64,000 nt of DNA. Source: Halobacillus ihumii. GTDB lineage: Bacteria > Bacillota > Bacilli > Bacillales > Halobacillaceae. The translations under genes were made by a program, and so were the position numbers. The notes beneath the pieces are model-generated. The model saw only the letters and a program-made list of their open reading frames with translations. It made no database searches and was not told the origin of the DNA. The DNA lies in assembly GCF_902726645.1 (NCBI RefSeq), contig NZ_CACVAO010000001.1:2588764-2652763 (forward strand), read 5' to 3'. The first letter of the stretch is position 1; each line of letters begins with the position of its first letter. This document shows, one piece after another, positions 8,458 to 19,111 of the stretch.

Positions 8458-9870
8458 ATGAAGAAATTGCCCCACAAGTGGTTGGTTGTCGTTTCTGTGC
8501 TTTTTGGAACTTTTACAGTTATTTTAAACAACAGCATGCTTAATCCTACACTACCAAGGTTCATAGAAATTTTTAATTCTAATGCCGTGACGGTAGGGTG
8601 GATTTTGACGATATTCATGGTGTCGATGGGGATGACCATGCCGTTAACAGGCTACTTTGGAGATCGTTTTGGAAAAAAGAAGGTGTATGTAACGGGGTTA
8701 TGCATCTTTATTGTGGGATCGTTATGTGGGGTATTCTCGCAATCACTAGGCATGATCATTTTCTCGAGGGCTATCCAGGGGATGGCCGGCGGGTTAATGA
8801 TGCCCATCGCGATGGCCCTGATATTTAATTCATTTCCCCGCGAGGAGCGGGGACTGGCTGTAGGAGTGTATGGGGTAGCGGCCATGGTTGCCCCGGCAGT
8901 TGGGCCGACAGTCGGCGGCTTAATCATTCAATTTCTGGACTGGCCCTGGCTATTTGTTTTTAACATTCCATTTGGTCTTATAGGGCTTATTTTGTCTATG
9001 AAGTTTCTTGAACCGACGGAAACTAATCCAGAAAAACGCTTTGATTATATCGGATTTATCATGATTACAGCCGGGATCGGCTCGATTTTGTATGCATTAG
9101 GAAGAGGACGCAGCGTTGAGACGTTAGGTGATCCTTTAAATATAGTGCTGATAGCCGGCGGATTATTAGCAATAGTCGGATTCGTCTTTTACGAAAACCG
9201 TCAACGAGATCCATTGCTTAATCTATCTGTGTTTAAAGTTCCAACATACACGTTTTCAATTGTTGTCACTTCCTCAGCATCCATCGGACTATTTTCAGGG
9301 ATTTTCTTATTGCCATTACTTATCCAAAATGTGTATGGTTTGTCGGAAGTCATGACAGGACTCCTGTTTCTCCCTGCAGCAGTGGCCAGTGGTTTGTTTA
9401 TGTCTATTGGAGGACGCCTGCTAGATAAGAAAGGTCCAAAATATGTTGTTCCACCAGGACTGGCCATCATGGCTGGAGCTACATTTGGACTAGGAATGCT
9501 GCAGCTCTCCACACCGTTTTGGCTGATCCTCGTCCTTAATACAATTCGCGGATTAGGAATGGGGATGGGAAACATGCCTGCCACAACGTCTGGAATGAAC
9601 GCGATTCCGGAAAGTCTAGTCGCGCAAGGGTCGGCTATGAACAATATCATCAGGCAAATCTCCTCATCGCTCAGCATTGTTTTCTTTTCAATTTACTATG
9701 AAGTGAGACGAGCGCAAATTGCAGCAGCTTCCGATGTGGGCATGCAGGCTGCCACGCTGCAGACATTGAATGAAGCGTTCCTCGTCTCGGCTGGCGTACT
9801 CACCCTTGCCATTCCTTTTTCGTTTATTTTAAAAGGCGTGCAGAATGATCAACAAACTAAACGAGCTTAA
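8458..9870 (+). CDS. MFS drug transporter, DHA2 (EmrB/QacA-like) family
   Basis: A 470-residue membrane protein with about 14 transmembrane helices, the DHA2 type of proton-driven multidrug exporters. It shows the MFS loop motif GDRFGKKKVYV after helix 2, the helix-5 antiporter motif GPTVGGL and a second inter-domain loop with GGRLLDKKGPK. The ATG at 8458 follows a purine-rich GGAGGGAGGGGG. The same frame extends upstream to 8383 but the sequence there is polar and lacks a ribosome site. It stands alone between terminators; no regulator gene is adjacent, so the substrate cannot be inferred. Confidence 0.88.
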   Translation: MKKLPHKWLVVVSVLFGTFTVILNNSMLNPTLPRFIEIFNSNAVTVGWILTIFMVSMGMTMPLTGYFGDRFGKKKVYVTGLCIFIVGSLCGVFSQSLGMIIFSRAIQGMAGGLMMPIAMALIFNSFPREERGLAVGVYGVAAMVAPAVGPTVGGLIIQFLDWPWLFVFNIPFGLIGLILSMKFLEPTETNPEKRFDYIGFIMITAGIGSILYALGRGRSVETLGDPLNIVLIAGGLLAIVGFVFYENRQRDPLLNLSVFKVPTYTFSIVVTSSASIGLFSGIFLLPLLIQNVYGLSEVMTGLLFLPAAVASGLFMSIGGRLLDKKGPKYVVPPGLAIMAGATFGLGMLQLSTPFWLILVLNTIRGLGMGMGNMPATTSGMNAIPESLVAQGSAMNNIIRQISSSLSIVFFSIYYEVRRAQIAAASDVGMQAATLQTLNEAFLVSAGVLTLAIPFSFILKGVQNDQQTKRA

Positions 9871-9874
9871 TAAA

Positions 9875-9921
9875 AAAAGAACCGCTTAAAAGAGCAGGGA
9901 ACTCTGTTAAGCGGTTCTTTT
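9875..9921. terminator. Bidirectional terminator between the MFS and GNAT genes
   Basis: A 14-bp stem (AAAGAACCGCTTAA with TTAAGCGGTTCTTT) is flanked by A and T runs between two convergent genes. Confidence 0.88.
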
Positions 9922-9925
9922 CGTT

Positions 9926-10483
9926 TTAAGACTTCGAAAGCGTCGTTCTTTTTTCGATCCATTCTCGCCTGAGCATACCGTATATGTACATGTCATAAGC
10001 TTCATCGTCACGCAAAATAAACTCCCGCTGAGCTCCTTCATATGTAAAACCTAGATGTTCATACAACCATATAGCCGGCTGATTGTAGGAAAAAACGGTG
10101 AGCTGGATACGGTGCAGGTTGATTTCATAAAAAGCGTAATCTAACAATAATGACATAGCCTCTGTTCCATAACCTTTTCCTTGCAGCGAAGGATCTCCAA
10201 TGGCGATGGTAACCCAGCCATTTCGCTGCGTCCAAAGGATCCCATCAAGTTCAATATACCCTACAAACGTTTTGTCATCACGGATAGAGAATAGAAAATG
10301 ATTGTCCCGTTCACTAGCATCGTCCCGCCATTTCTTAAGTGAATCGAGTGTGGTTGGTTTAGCGGGTAACGCATCTAATCTTCTTAAGAAGGTAGAGTTG
10401 GAATACCACGAAAGCATCGTTTCTAAATCTTCATCCATAAGAGCTTGAAGCTGTACTCGCTTTCCTTTAAGAATCTGGTGCAT
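9926..10483 (-). CDS. GNAT N-acetyltransferase, RimJ/RimL-like
   Basis: A 185-residue protein of the RimJ/RimL branch of GNAT enzymes. It opens with GKRVQLQALMDEDLETMLSW and has the acetyl-CoA loop LQGKGYGTEA, then NLHRIQLTVFSYNQPAIWLYEHLGF, the usual family C-half. The target could be a protein N-terminus, an amino acid or a drug; nothing in the context decides. GGAGGAG precedes the ATG. Confidence 0.85.
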   Translation of the reverse strand: MHQILKGKRVQLQALMDEDLETMLSWYSNSTFLRRLDALPAKPTTLDSLKKWRDDASERDNHFLFSIRDDKTFVGYIELDGILWTQRNGWVTIAIGDPSLQGKGYGTEAMSLLLDYAFYEINLHRIQLTVFSYNQPAIWLYEHLGFTYEGAQREFILRDDEAYDMYIYGMLRREWIEKRTTLSKS

Positions 10484-10520
10484 AACAAGGTCTCCTCCGA
10501 TAATACTCTAAATTTAAGAA

Positions 10521-10718
10521 TTATTTCTTAGCTTTTTTAATTTTGATATAAGTGATGGTTAAGCGAATCGTGACAGCGAAATTAAAAGTGGCAATGAGGG
10601 CGGGCAGTATCGTTCTGAAATTCCATAAACTCTCCTCCGCAGAATGGGCAGCAATATAGGTGAATGCTGCCCCCATTGCAAAGTAAAGCAGGGCCATAAA
10701 TATAGGTGACATCCTCAT
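10521..10718 (-). CDS. ydiK: Small membrane protein, YdiK-like (DUF4305)
   Basis: A 65-residue protein with two membrane helices (about 5-22 and 35-55) and a lysine-rich end. The start at 10718 lies one base after the ydiL stop and has GGAGG about 11 nt upstream; a longer in-frame start (10808) would lie inside ydiL with a non-hydrophobic Cys-rich extension and is rejected. The place beside ydiL and groES matches B. subtilis ydiK. Function is unknown. Confidence 0.75.
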   Translation of the reverse strand: MRMSPIFMALLYFAMGAAFTYIAAHSAEESLWNFRTILPALIATFNFAVTIRLTITYIKIKKAKK

Positions 10719-10719
10719 A

Positions 10720-11433
10720 CTACATAAGCCCTCCAAACAGAATCGTCTGCAATTGCTCCTGCATACGGCGGATTTCTTCTTCGGAAATAAAGAATTGAGT
10801 GAACACAACGAAAGAATTCATCGCCATATGAGCAATAATGGGTGTAATGATGCTCTTCGTTTTGACATACAAGAAGGCAAACACAACGCCCATGGAGAAA
10901 TAGACAAGCATATGTTTGAAATCGAAGTGGAACGCTCCAAATATGAGCGCAGATACTAGAACAGCTATAAAGAAGTTAGTTCTTTTGTAAATGGAACCAA
11001 AGATGACTTTACGAAAGATAATTTCCTCCGTAATAGGTGCAAACACAACCGGCAGAAGAATAAACAATGGGGATTGTCTTGCGATCTCCATTAAGTTCAT
11101 CGTATTTTCTGAACCAGCTGGAACTCCGAAGACCTCTGTTTCTATCAGCGCAGCTATTCCTTGAGAAAATAAGGCAAGAAATACCCCTAGAATCGACCAA
11201 AGTATAATCTTTCCAGGACCTGATCGATCTTCCCGTAAGGAAGCCTGTTTCATATCTTTCTTTAATAAGCCCAGCATGATGATGGTAGCGATCGTGAAGC
11301 TGATCACCGACCACACTGCAATAGCATCAGATTTACTCAAGCCAAAAGCAAACACAACAAGCGGCATTCCAACGATCGCGGATAGCTGAGTAATCACATA
11401 AGTTAGAATAATGAACCAATATCGTTTAGGCAT
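10720..11433 (-). CDS. ydiL: CPBP intramembrane metalloprotease (YdiL-like)
   Basis: A 237-residue polytopic membrane protein of the CAAX-protease/bacteriocin-processing (CPBP, Abi) family. The glutamate motif EEIIFRKVIFG, the histidine motif FHFDFKHM and a third motif HMAMNS supply the expected active-site residues. It ends one base before ydiK, and both read away from groES, as in B. subtilis. Substrate is unknown. Confidence 0.88.
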   Translation of the reverse strand: MPKRYWFIILTYVITQLSAIVGMPLVVFAFGLSKSDAIAVWSVISFTIATIIMLGLLKKDMKQASLREDRSGPGKIILWSILGVFLALFSQGIAALIETEVFGVPAGSENTMNLMEIARQSPLFILLPVVFAPITEEIIFRKVIFGSIYKRTNFFIAVLVSALIFGAFHFDFKHMLVYFSMGVVFAFLYVKTKSIITPIIAHMAMNSFVVFTQFFISEEEIRRMQEQLQTILFGGLM

Positions 11434-11690
11434 CTAGGCACGGCTCCTTTTTCAATTAAAAAAATATAAACTTCATCGGTCTATTTATAGATATAGTCAC
11501 AAATAACATTCATACCAAACAATGTTTTTAAATGGGTGAGACCTAAGAGAAGCTTACCCTTTGTCCAAATAAATGTAACATGATTTACCTTATGTATTTT
11601 ATCATAGTTTAAAAACCACGCGGAAGGAATAAGGGATCAGCATGTGAAAACTTTGTTGAAATTTGCTGATAAAAAATCTATTTTTTTTAC

Positions 11691-11719
11691 TTGAAAAACG
11701 GGGATGAATTGATTATGAT
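11691..11719 (+). promoter_or_regulatory. Sigma-A promoter of groESL
   Basis: -35 TTGAAA (11691-11696) and -10 TATGAT (11714-11719) are separated by 17 bp. The CIRCE operator begins 10 bp further on, so it would lie at the transcript start. Confidence 0.85.
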
Positions 11720-11729
11720 AAGAATTGTG

Positions 11730-11756
11730 TTAGCACTCAGCATTATAGAGTGCTAA
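11730..11756 (+). promoter_or_regulatory. CIRCE operator (HrcA binding site)
   Basis: TTAGCACTC (11730-11738), nine spacer bases, then GAGTGCTAA (11748-11756): an exact CIRCE consensus. HrcA repressor binds here and is inactivated on heat shock when GroE is occupied. hrcA itself is not in the window. Confidence 0.97.
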
Positions 11757-11805
11757 TAATCGACACAAAACAAGAAAACGAACCTTATTAAGGAGGGTGT
11801 CCTAA

Positions 11806-12090
11806 TTGTTAAAGCCACTAGGTGATCGTATTGTAATTGAATTAGTAGAGGAAGAACAAACTACTGCAAGCGGTATCGTGCTTCCAGACTCTGCGAAAGA
11901 AAAGCCTCAAGAAGGTAAAATCGTAGCGGTTGGAACAGGTCGTGTAACGGATAACGGTGAGAAGATTGCACTTGAAGTTTCACAAGGTGATCATATCATC
12001 TATTCTAAGTTTGCAGGTACTGAAGTAAAATATGAAGGCAATGAATACTTAATCATTCGCGAAAGTGATATTTTAGCAGTCGTTCAGTAA
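11806..12090 (+). CDS. groES: Co-chaperonin GroES
   Basis: A 94-residue 10-kDa chaperonin that caps the GroEL folding chamber. It begins [36 protein letters not shown], which includes the mobile loop, and contains the family pattern around [18 protein letters not shown]. Translation starts at TTG 11806 after AAGGAGGGTG, the same unusual start I know for B. subtilis groES. Co-transcribed with groEL under CIRCE control. Confidence 0.97.
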   Translation: MLKPLGDRIVIELVEEEQTTASGIVLPDSAKEKPQEGKIVAVGTGRVTDNGEKIALEVSQGDHIIYSKFAGTEVKYEGNEYLIIRESDILAVVQ

Positions 12091-12138
12091 TATCTACAAT
12101 GGGATAGCCCATAGAGGATATCGATACGAATTTGATAA

Positions 12139-13791
<1,653 letters not shown>

Positions 13792-13880
13792 GCTGTACTT
13801 GAACCCTTTGTTATACAAGGAATTAAAATTCTATAAAGGAATAATGATTGGATTTTTAATAATTAGGTCAAAATAAAAGG

Positions 13881-13918
13881 AGCCTCCCAGAAGTTCACTG
13901 AACCCCTGGGAGGCTTTT
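13881..13918 (+). terminator. groESL operon terminator
   Basis: A 10-bp GC-rich stem (AGCCTCCCAG with CTGGGAGGCT) with a 15-nt loop is followed by TTTTG, about 90 bp after the groEL stop. Confidence 0.85.
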
Positions 13919-14403
13919 GTGTACGAAGAAGGTAAAGGGTAGATATAATAAATACAAATAATTTATAGGCTCTACTCACTTTAATGACTATTGAAATATT
14001 CTAAAATATGTTCATCTTAAGTACACCCTGTAAAAAACGTAATACCAAGGTATAAAAAGGCAACCCAAAACTGGGATGTCTTTTTTTTACGGTAATTATT
14101 CAATTAGGTTCTTTTCCTTATTTTGTTTGCTGTTCATTTTTATCTGAACTTATGAGAACTTTTCTAAGATCACTTTGATCGTTTTCTCATTTAATATAAC
14201 AAGATTCCACTAATCGATGAATTAGGGATGTAATCGTTACGGTTCTTCAAAGCAAATCTTTACTCCTTACAAAGACATTAATTCTAAATAATTAACGAAA
14301 ACAACAAAAAGTGTGGAAGGGTTTCTTACAAACTCAATGAAATGCTGGCCAGCCTTATTTAGACTTAAGGCCATGCAATCAAAATTATGGATGGAGGTAC
14401 ATT
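13919..14403. other. Intergenic region before the urea transporter
   Basis: About 485 bp without a convincing gene. A second hairpin with eight Ts lies at 14055-14088 (GGCAACCCA paired imperfectly with TGGGATGTC), more than 250 bp beyond groEL, so it may end a lost gene or reinforce termination. GGAGGT at 14393-14398 is the ribosome site of the transporter. I see no clear promoter or TnrA box here. Confidence 0.6.
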
Positions 14404-14557
14404 ATGTTATCGACAAGTACTGGGTATTTAATTTTGCTAATTTTCGGGGGGTTATTCACAGGACTAACGATCGTCATGCAACGTCGAACAGGAAAAGAGA
14501 TGACGGCAGAGCAATTTAGTACAGCGGGTAGAAGTGTAGGAGTCGGATTGGCGAGCG
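14404..14557 (+). pseudogene. Urea-type sodium:solute symporter, 5' fragment cut off by IS21 insertion
   Basis: The ATG at 14404 (GGAGGT 5 nt upstream) opens a membrane protein beginning MLSTSTGYLILLIFGGLFTG. After 51 codons the frame enters the IS21-type element and stops within one codon. Removing the element and one copy of the 5-bp duplication joins this fragment in frame to 17048-18447, giving a 517-residue symporter reading through GLASASIIAAWTWAATL. The intact protein would be of the DUR3-like urea branch, judged from its sequence and the adjacent urease genes. Confidence 0.9.
14553..14557. repeat. Target-site duplication, left copy (GAGCG)
   Basis: GAGCG at 14553-14557 is repeated at 17043-17047, immediately outside the two ends of the element. 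IS21-family elements make duplications of 4-8 bp. Confidence 0.88.
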
Positions 14558-14613
14558 TGTAGACGTCAAGTTGAATTTTACACTTTTTGCTCGTTTCCCT
14601 TTTACACTTCTGC

Positions 14614-15369
14614 TTAAAAGATGCTTTTTCTGTTTTTCATACGATAACTTTCCTCATTCTCTCCGCCCTGTATAACTTCCACACGATGGAGTAAACGATC
14701 TAAAATCGCTGTCGTAATCCCCTGATCACCAATCAGATTCCCCCATTCCTCTGGACTTTTATTTGAGGTTAAGATGATCGAACTTCGTTCGTATAAATGG
14801 TTAATCAAATGGAAAAACAGATTTGCCTCTCGCTGATCCATCGCCATGTACATCAAATCATCAATAATCACAAGGTCAGCGTTTCTCATTCGTTTCAGTT
14901 GTACCTTTGATTTGTTCAGATATTCTTCCGTCTTTAAGAGCTGTACAAGCTCACCCATTGTAGCGAAGTAAACGTTGAATCCTCTGGAAACAGCTTCGAG
15001 ACCCAGTCCAATTGCGATGTACGTTTTCCCAATGCCAGGTGGCCCAAGAATAATTAGGTTATACTGCTGTTCCAGCCAGCTTAATTCTCTGAGTTGTGTT
15101 AGCTGGCGGGCAGTCAGCACGTTTTGACCATTCAGTTCAAACTCATCTAATGACTTCACGAAAGGGAATCGTGCCCATTTCATTCTTTTTTCAAAGCTTT
15201 TGGCTTCCCGTTTTGCTAGTTCATATCGCGTAATAGATTCTAAGAATTCTAAGTAGGTCCATGAAGATTTTTCAGCTTCGCGAAGAAGCTGTGGAAGCTC
15301 CTCCGCAGTTTCTGATAGACGTAACTGACGAAATTGATCTTGTAATTCATTCACGGTCTTCTTCATCAT
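14614..15369 (-). CDS. istB: IS21 helper ATPase IstB
   Basis: A 251-residue AAA+ ATPase related to DnaC that helps the IstA transposase choose its target. Walker A is GPPGIGKTYIA near residue 107, and Walker B is LVIIDDLMYM near residue 165. A further helper motif is SSIILTSNKSPEEWG. It overlaps the end of istA by 4 bp (ATGA), so translation is probably coupled. Confidence 0.93.
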   Translation of the reverse strand: MMKKTVNELQDQFRQLRLSETAEELPQLLREAEKSSWTYLEFLESITRYELAKREAKSFEKRMKWARFPFVKSLDEFELNGQNVLTARQLTQLRELSWLEQQYNLIILGPPGIGKTYIAIGLGLEAVSRGFNVYFATMGELVQLLKTEEYLNKSKVQLKRMRNADLVIIDDLMYMAMDQREANLFFHLINHLYERSSIILTSNKSPEEWGNLIGDQGITTAILDRLLHRVEVIQGGENEESYRMKNRKSIF

Positions 15370-16925
15370 GATAGACCTCCTAATATGCTGGTATAAGCAT
15401 TTATAGAACGGGTAGAGGTCTTAATGTGACTATATTTTGCGGGATAGGTATAAAAGGATTTTGCCTCTTTTACCGGCTCATGAGGCAATCTATTAATGTG
15501 CTTGGCCATATCACGAAAGTCATTTGCACTAAACAGCTTTTCTCTCATACACTTGGTCAATACGGTCTCGATTACCGTTGGATACTGTTTGATGACCTGA
15601 TGAATGATCGCAAACTGGTCTCGACGATACCTTGGGTATCTTTGGCTGATCTCATCAAAGTAACCAGATGCCTGTGTTTTATTTTCAAAAAAGGAGATCA
15701 AACGTCGTTTAAACTCTTCAACACCTTTGGATCGATCACGGATATGATTGCGATTTTGAATGAGTTTCCCTTTTTCTAAGCTGATAACGTGTTCCGCAAT
15801 GATTTCACTTTCTGCTTCTTTTCGAATCACGAGCGTCGGTGGTTCTTCACCTGTAACTTCAATCAAAACATGGTTATCAGCGTTTGTTTGATAAGTCCCG
15901 AGAGGGACGGAATATCGATTGGACTTATACCGGATTGTATTGTCCTTGCTTACACTTCTTGTTATACTTTGATTATTGGTACTTTCATATGAAAGTAGGG
16001 AAGAGACTGGCTTTAAGTGTTGCTTTTCGACGAGAAACACTTCAGCTGGTCTTTTTTTTGTTGTCTGATGAACTTGATAATTTCCGGTACGCATTAGCCA
16101 TTGTAGCCCCCGCTGATTCCAATCCTCTATATCACTGAACACTCGACTGTCTGCGAAATTACCTTTTATGTACTTCACTACATTTTCAATCATACCTTTA
16201 GACTCCGGATCAGCTCTTCTGCACAAATGAACCTTAAACTTACGTTCATTCACATAACTTTGAAACTCAGCTGTTAAAAGCAGCTGTCCTGCATTTTCAC
16301 TCACTGTAATTAAGTGATCCTGATCGTATACGATTTCTTCTGGACATCCTCCATAGAATTGAAATGCATTTTCATGACATCGGATCGCATCCCTCGTGGT
16401 AAATGGCCTTGTTTGCCATTCCATATACTTCTGTCTGGAGTGAGCGAGGACAAACGCAATGAAATACAACTTGATCTCTTTGCTCTCCGTTGTCTTCTGT
16501 TTTGTTTCACCCCAGTCTACCTGAAGTTGTTTCCCCATTGGTTGTTCAGGTATTGCTTCGTATTGGCGAACCGTTACCTTCTTCTCAATCTGGTAGAATT
16601 CCCTGATATCTTTAACATATGATCTCACCGTACTTCCACCGACCGCCAGGTTCGGGTATCTCTCTAGAAGCCAATCATGTATTTGTGCAGCACTCAAGTG
16701 AGGGTATTCTTCTAACCAGGCAAGGATCCAGTCTTTGTAGCTGTCTAATTTCTTTTTCTTCCCAATAGGCAGTTCTGTATAAGCTTTTGCTTCATCAAAA
16801 GTCATCTCTAAATATTTATAGACAGTTGGTCTTGAGATCTTAAGCTCCTTAGCGATTTGTGCTACTTTAAACTTCCGTTTATATAGGTCCTTAATTTTTA
16901 AATACAACACTAATTTCTCCTCCAA
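15366..16925 (-). CDS. istA: IS21 transposase IstA
   Basis: A 519-residue DDE transposase. The N-terminal helix-turn-helix (VAQIAKELKISRPTVYKYLE) binds the terminal repeats, and the catalytic core has QVDWGE (first Asp), VYDQD (second Asp) and ESKGMIENVVKYIKG (Glu). The C-terminal beta-barrel region is present (IRYKSNRYSVPLGTY). Full length, so the element may still be able to move. Confidence 0.93.
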   Translation of the reverse strand: MEEKLVLYLKIKDLYKRKFKVAQIAKELKISRPTVYKYLEMTFDEAKAYTELPIGKKKKLDSYKDWILAWLEEYPHLSAAQIHDWLLERYPNLAVGGSTVRSYVKDIREFYQIEKKVTVRQYEAIPEQPMGKQLQVDWGETKQKTTESKEIKLYFIAFVLAHSRQKYMEWQTRPFTTRDAIRCHENAFQFYGGCPEEIVYDQDHLITVSENAGQLLLTAEFQSYVNERKFKVHLCRRADPESKGMIENVVKYIKGNFADSRVFSDIEDWNQRGLQWLMRTGNYQVHQTTKKRPAEVFLVEKQHLKPVSSLLSYESTNNQSITRSVSKDNTIRYKSNRYSVPLGTYQTNADNHVLIEVTGEEPPTLVIRKEAESEIIAEHVISLEKGKLIQNRNHIRDRSKGVEEFKRRLISFFENKTQASGYFDEISQRYPRYRRDQFAIIHQVIKQYPTVIETVLTKCMREKLFSANDFRDMAKHINRLPHEPVKEAKSFYTYPAKYSHIKTSTRSINAYTSILGGLS

Positions 16926-17042
16926 AATCCTAACCCCCAGTAAAATAACGTCACCAACTATTTTACTAAAGTATTAGGTTGATAGAGCAAAAGTGTAAAA
17001 TCCTATCAAGCGAAAACTGTCAACTTTATTCTAGCGTTTACA

Positions 17043-17047
17043 GAGCG
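17043..17047. repeat. Target-site duplication, right copy (GAGCG)
   Basis: Matches the left copy at 14553-14557 directly outside the element end at 17042. Confidence 0.88.
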
Positions 17048-18447
17048 CCTCCATTATAGCTGCTTGGACTTGGGCAGCTACACTCATGATGTCCTCATCA
17101 ACTGGCTATCAATATGGAATTAGTGGACCCTATTGGTATGCTGGCGGTGCTTGCATCCAAGTACTATTATTTGCTATTGTAGCCATTCATTTGAAAAGAA
17201 AAGCACCACATGCGCACACATTTTTAGAGTTTATCGCCCAACGTTTTGATAAAAAGAATCATCGATTAATGCTTGTGTTCGCCTTAATGACAAATATTAT
17301 TGTGACATCTATGGTTATTCTTGGTGGAGCTATTGCCTTACATTCATTAACAGGAATGAATCTATTTATTGCAGCTTTCTTAATCCCGTTAACGTTTACC
17401 ATTTACACTATGATTGGCGGGTTAAAAGCTTCGTTCATTGCGGATTACTTAAACACGGTCATGATCTTTATTATACTTGCTATTTTTGCAACAGCTGTTT
17501 ATTACAAATTTGGAATAACAACAGTCTATGAAGGATTGCGTAATTTACCAGATTCGCAGCAGATGCTAACGATGGCATCGATACCAGGGCTGTTTTTCGG
17601 GATGATCAATATAATCGGAAACTTTGGAACCGTATTTGTGGATCAAGCTTATTGGCAGCGTGCCATTGCAAGTAAAGATAATGCAGCTTCTAAAGCCTAT
17701 ATTTATGGAGGCATCGCTTGGTTTGCGATTCCTTTTGCGATTGCAACCTTTATGGGGGTTAGTGCCGCAGGACTTGGAATAACTGTCGATTCTCCAGATG
17801 CGGTGGCACCTGAAATGGCGGCTCATTTACTTGGGTCTGTGGGATCGATTCTATTTTTAACGATGTTATTTATGGCTGTTATGTCAACAGGTGCGGCTGA
17901 ACTAACAGCGATTACAAATATTATTGTGACTGATATTTATCGTCATTCTATTAACCCAAATGCCAGTAGTCAGAAATTATTAAGTGTCTCCAGGAAAGTT
18001 ACACTTGGATTTGGACTAGCGATGGGAATTCTTTCAATCTTACTTTTCTACGTAGGGATCAGTCTTAGCTTTGTTTATATGGCGATGGGAATCTTTGTTA
18101 GTGGGGCGGTTATTCCGGTAACACTTGGATTGATGTGGGCAAAGGCTACGAATAAAGGAACTTTTTACGGTGCTTTATGCGGTATGGTAAGTGGGATTAC
18201 GGTTTGGATCGTTTCTGCTTACTTGATGTCAGGTGAAATTAGTGTAGAGTCACTAGGTCAGCTCCATACGATGCTTTTTGGAAATCTAACGGTTTTTATT
18301 GTTAGTGGAATAATTTCCATTGGTCATGGATGGATCGTTAATCAAGAGTTTGATTTTGAATCCTTACAAGATAAGTTTAAAAGCTTTGACGATGAAGACA
18401 TTGAACCTGAGGAGGAAGTGAGTTATGGAAGAACAGCAGCTAAATAA
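17048..18447 (+). pseudogene. Urea-type sodium:solute symporter, 3' fragment after IS21 insertion
   Basis: The larger part of the interrupted symporter, about 466 codons with at least ten membrane helices. It contains WTWAATLMMSSSTGYQYG, SGPYWYAGGACIQ and IGGLKASFIADYLNTV, blocks I associate with DUR3-like urea/sodium symporters. An internal ATG at 17086 could open a truncated product of 453 residues, but the first helices would be missing and no good ribosome site is visible. The reading frame is otherwise undamaged, which argues for a recent insertion. The next gene overlaps it by 23 bp. Confidence 0.88.
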
Positions 18448-18655
18448 AGACGCAAAGTTGTGTACTCGATGGGCATTTGGATTAACACTCCTATTCATCT
18501 TCATTTTTCCGGGTATTATGTTTTTGACTGGCTATCATTATAGCTTGCAGTTCTTCACAGGTTGGAGTTATTTAGCGTTCGGATGGCTCATTATAGCGGG
18601 ACTTTACATCACCATACGGCCATTGGTTGAGTTTTATAGAGAAGACAAACGATAG
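18425..18655 (+). CDS. Small membrane protein paired with the urea symporter
   Basis: A 76-residue protein with two membrane helices (about 15-36 and 45-65) and charged ends. It overlaps the end of the symporter by 23 bp, and GAGGAAGTG inside the symporter serves as its ribosome site. Small two-helix partners are known beside several sodium:solute symporters; I infer the same role here. With the symporter disrupted, it may now be poorly expressed and without a partner. Confidence 0.7.
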   Translation: MEEQQLNKDAKLCTRWAFGLTLLFIFIFPGIMFLTGYHYSLQFFTGWSYLAFGWLIIAGLYITIRPLVEFYREDKR

Positions 18656-18708
18656 ATACGCGAAATCAATGAATCTCATATCTTGTTTATCCAGGTTCTT
18701 ATTTTCCT

Positions 18709-18725
18709 TGTCAGATAAACTAACA
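18709..18725 (+). promoter_or_regulatory. TnrA/GlnR box upstream of ureABC
   Basis: TGTCAGATAAACTAACA matches TGTNANAWWWTMTNACA at all but one defined position and fully matches the core TGTNA-N7-TNACA. A -10 candidate TAGAAT lies at 18755-18760 and predicts a start near 18767, so the box centre is about 50 bp upstream, as in TnrA-activated promoters. Confidence 0.75.
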
Positions 18726-18797
18726 AAGAAATGGAAGGAACGAATCGGTTTATATAGAATGAAATAGACTCATTTATTTAACATAGGAGGTAAATCA

Positions 18798-19109
18798 TTG
18801 AAGTTAACGCCGATTGAACAAGAGAAACTGCAATTATTTTTAGCAGGAGAACTAGCTTCCAAACGTAAAGAACGTGGTGTTAAGCTCAATTACCCTGAAG
18901 CAACAGCACTTCTATCGTGTTTTGTCATGGAAGGTGCCCGTGATGGAAAAAGCGTTCAACAATTAATGGAGGAGGGCAAACACGTGCTATCAGCAGATGA
19001 GCTCATGGAGGATGTTGCTGAGATGCTTGACTCTGTTCAAGTGGAAGCGACGTTCCCGGACGGAGTTAAACTTGTTACTCTTCATAACCCAATTATAGCG
19101 GAGGTGTAG
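18798..19109 (+). CDS. ureA: Urease gamma subunit UreA
   Basis: A 103-residue structural subunit of nickel urease, which splits urea to ammonia and carbamate. It shows [33 protein letters not shown] and [20 protein letters not shown]. It starts at TTG 18798 with AGGAGG 7-8 nt upstream. It begins the ureABC operon, with only 2 bp to ureB. Confidence 0.96.
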   Translation: MKLTPIEQEKLQLFLAGELASKRKERGVKLNYPEATALLSCFVMEGARDGKSVQQLMEEGKHVLSADELMEDVAEMLDSVQVEATFPDGVKLVTLHNPIIAEV

Positions 19110-19111
19110 AT

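Larger units (their letters stand above)
14558..17042. mobile_element. IS21-family insertion sequence, 2485 bp, apparently intact
   Basis: The element begins TGTAGACG and ends CGTTTACA, imperfect inverted termini. Inside these lies a longer inverted pair, ATTTTACACTTTTTGCTC (14575-14592) and GAGCAAAAGTGTAAAAT (16985-17001), with a further internal copy of TTTTACACTT near 14600; repeated terminal motifs are typical of IS21. It carries istA and istB, both intact and overlapping by 4 bp, and is bounded by a 5-bp duplication. It lies opposite to the direction of the interrupted gene. Confidence 0.93.

Noticed and set aside
10719..10808. Longer start for ydiK adding 30 residues
   Set aside because: The extension overlaps ydiL, is not hydrophobic and lacks a ribosome site; the start at 10718 has GGAGG.
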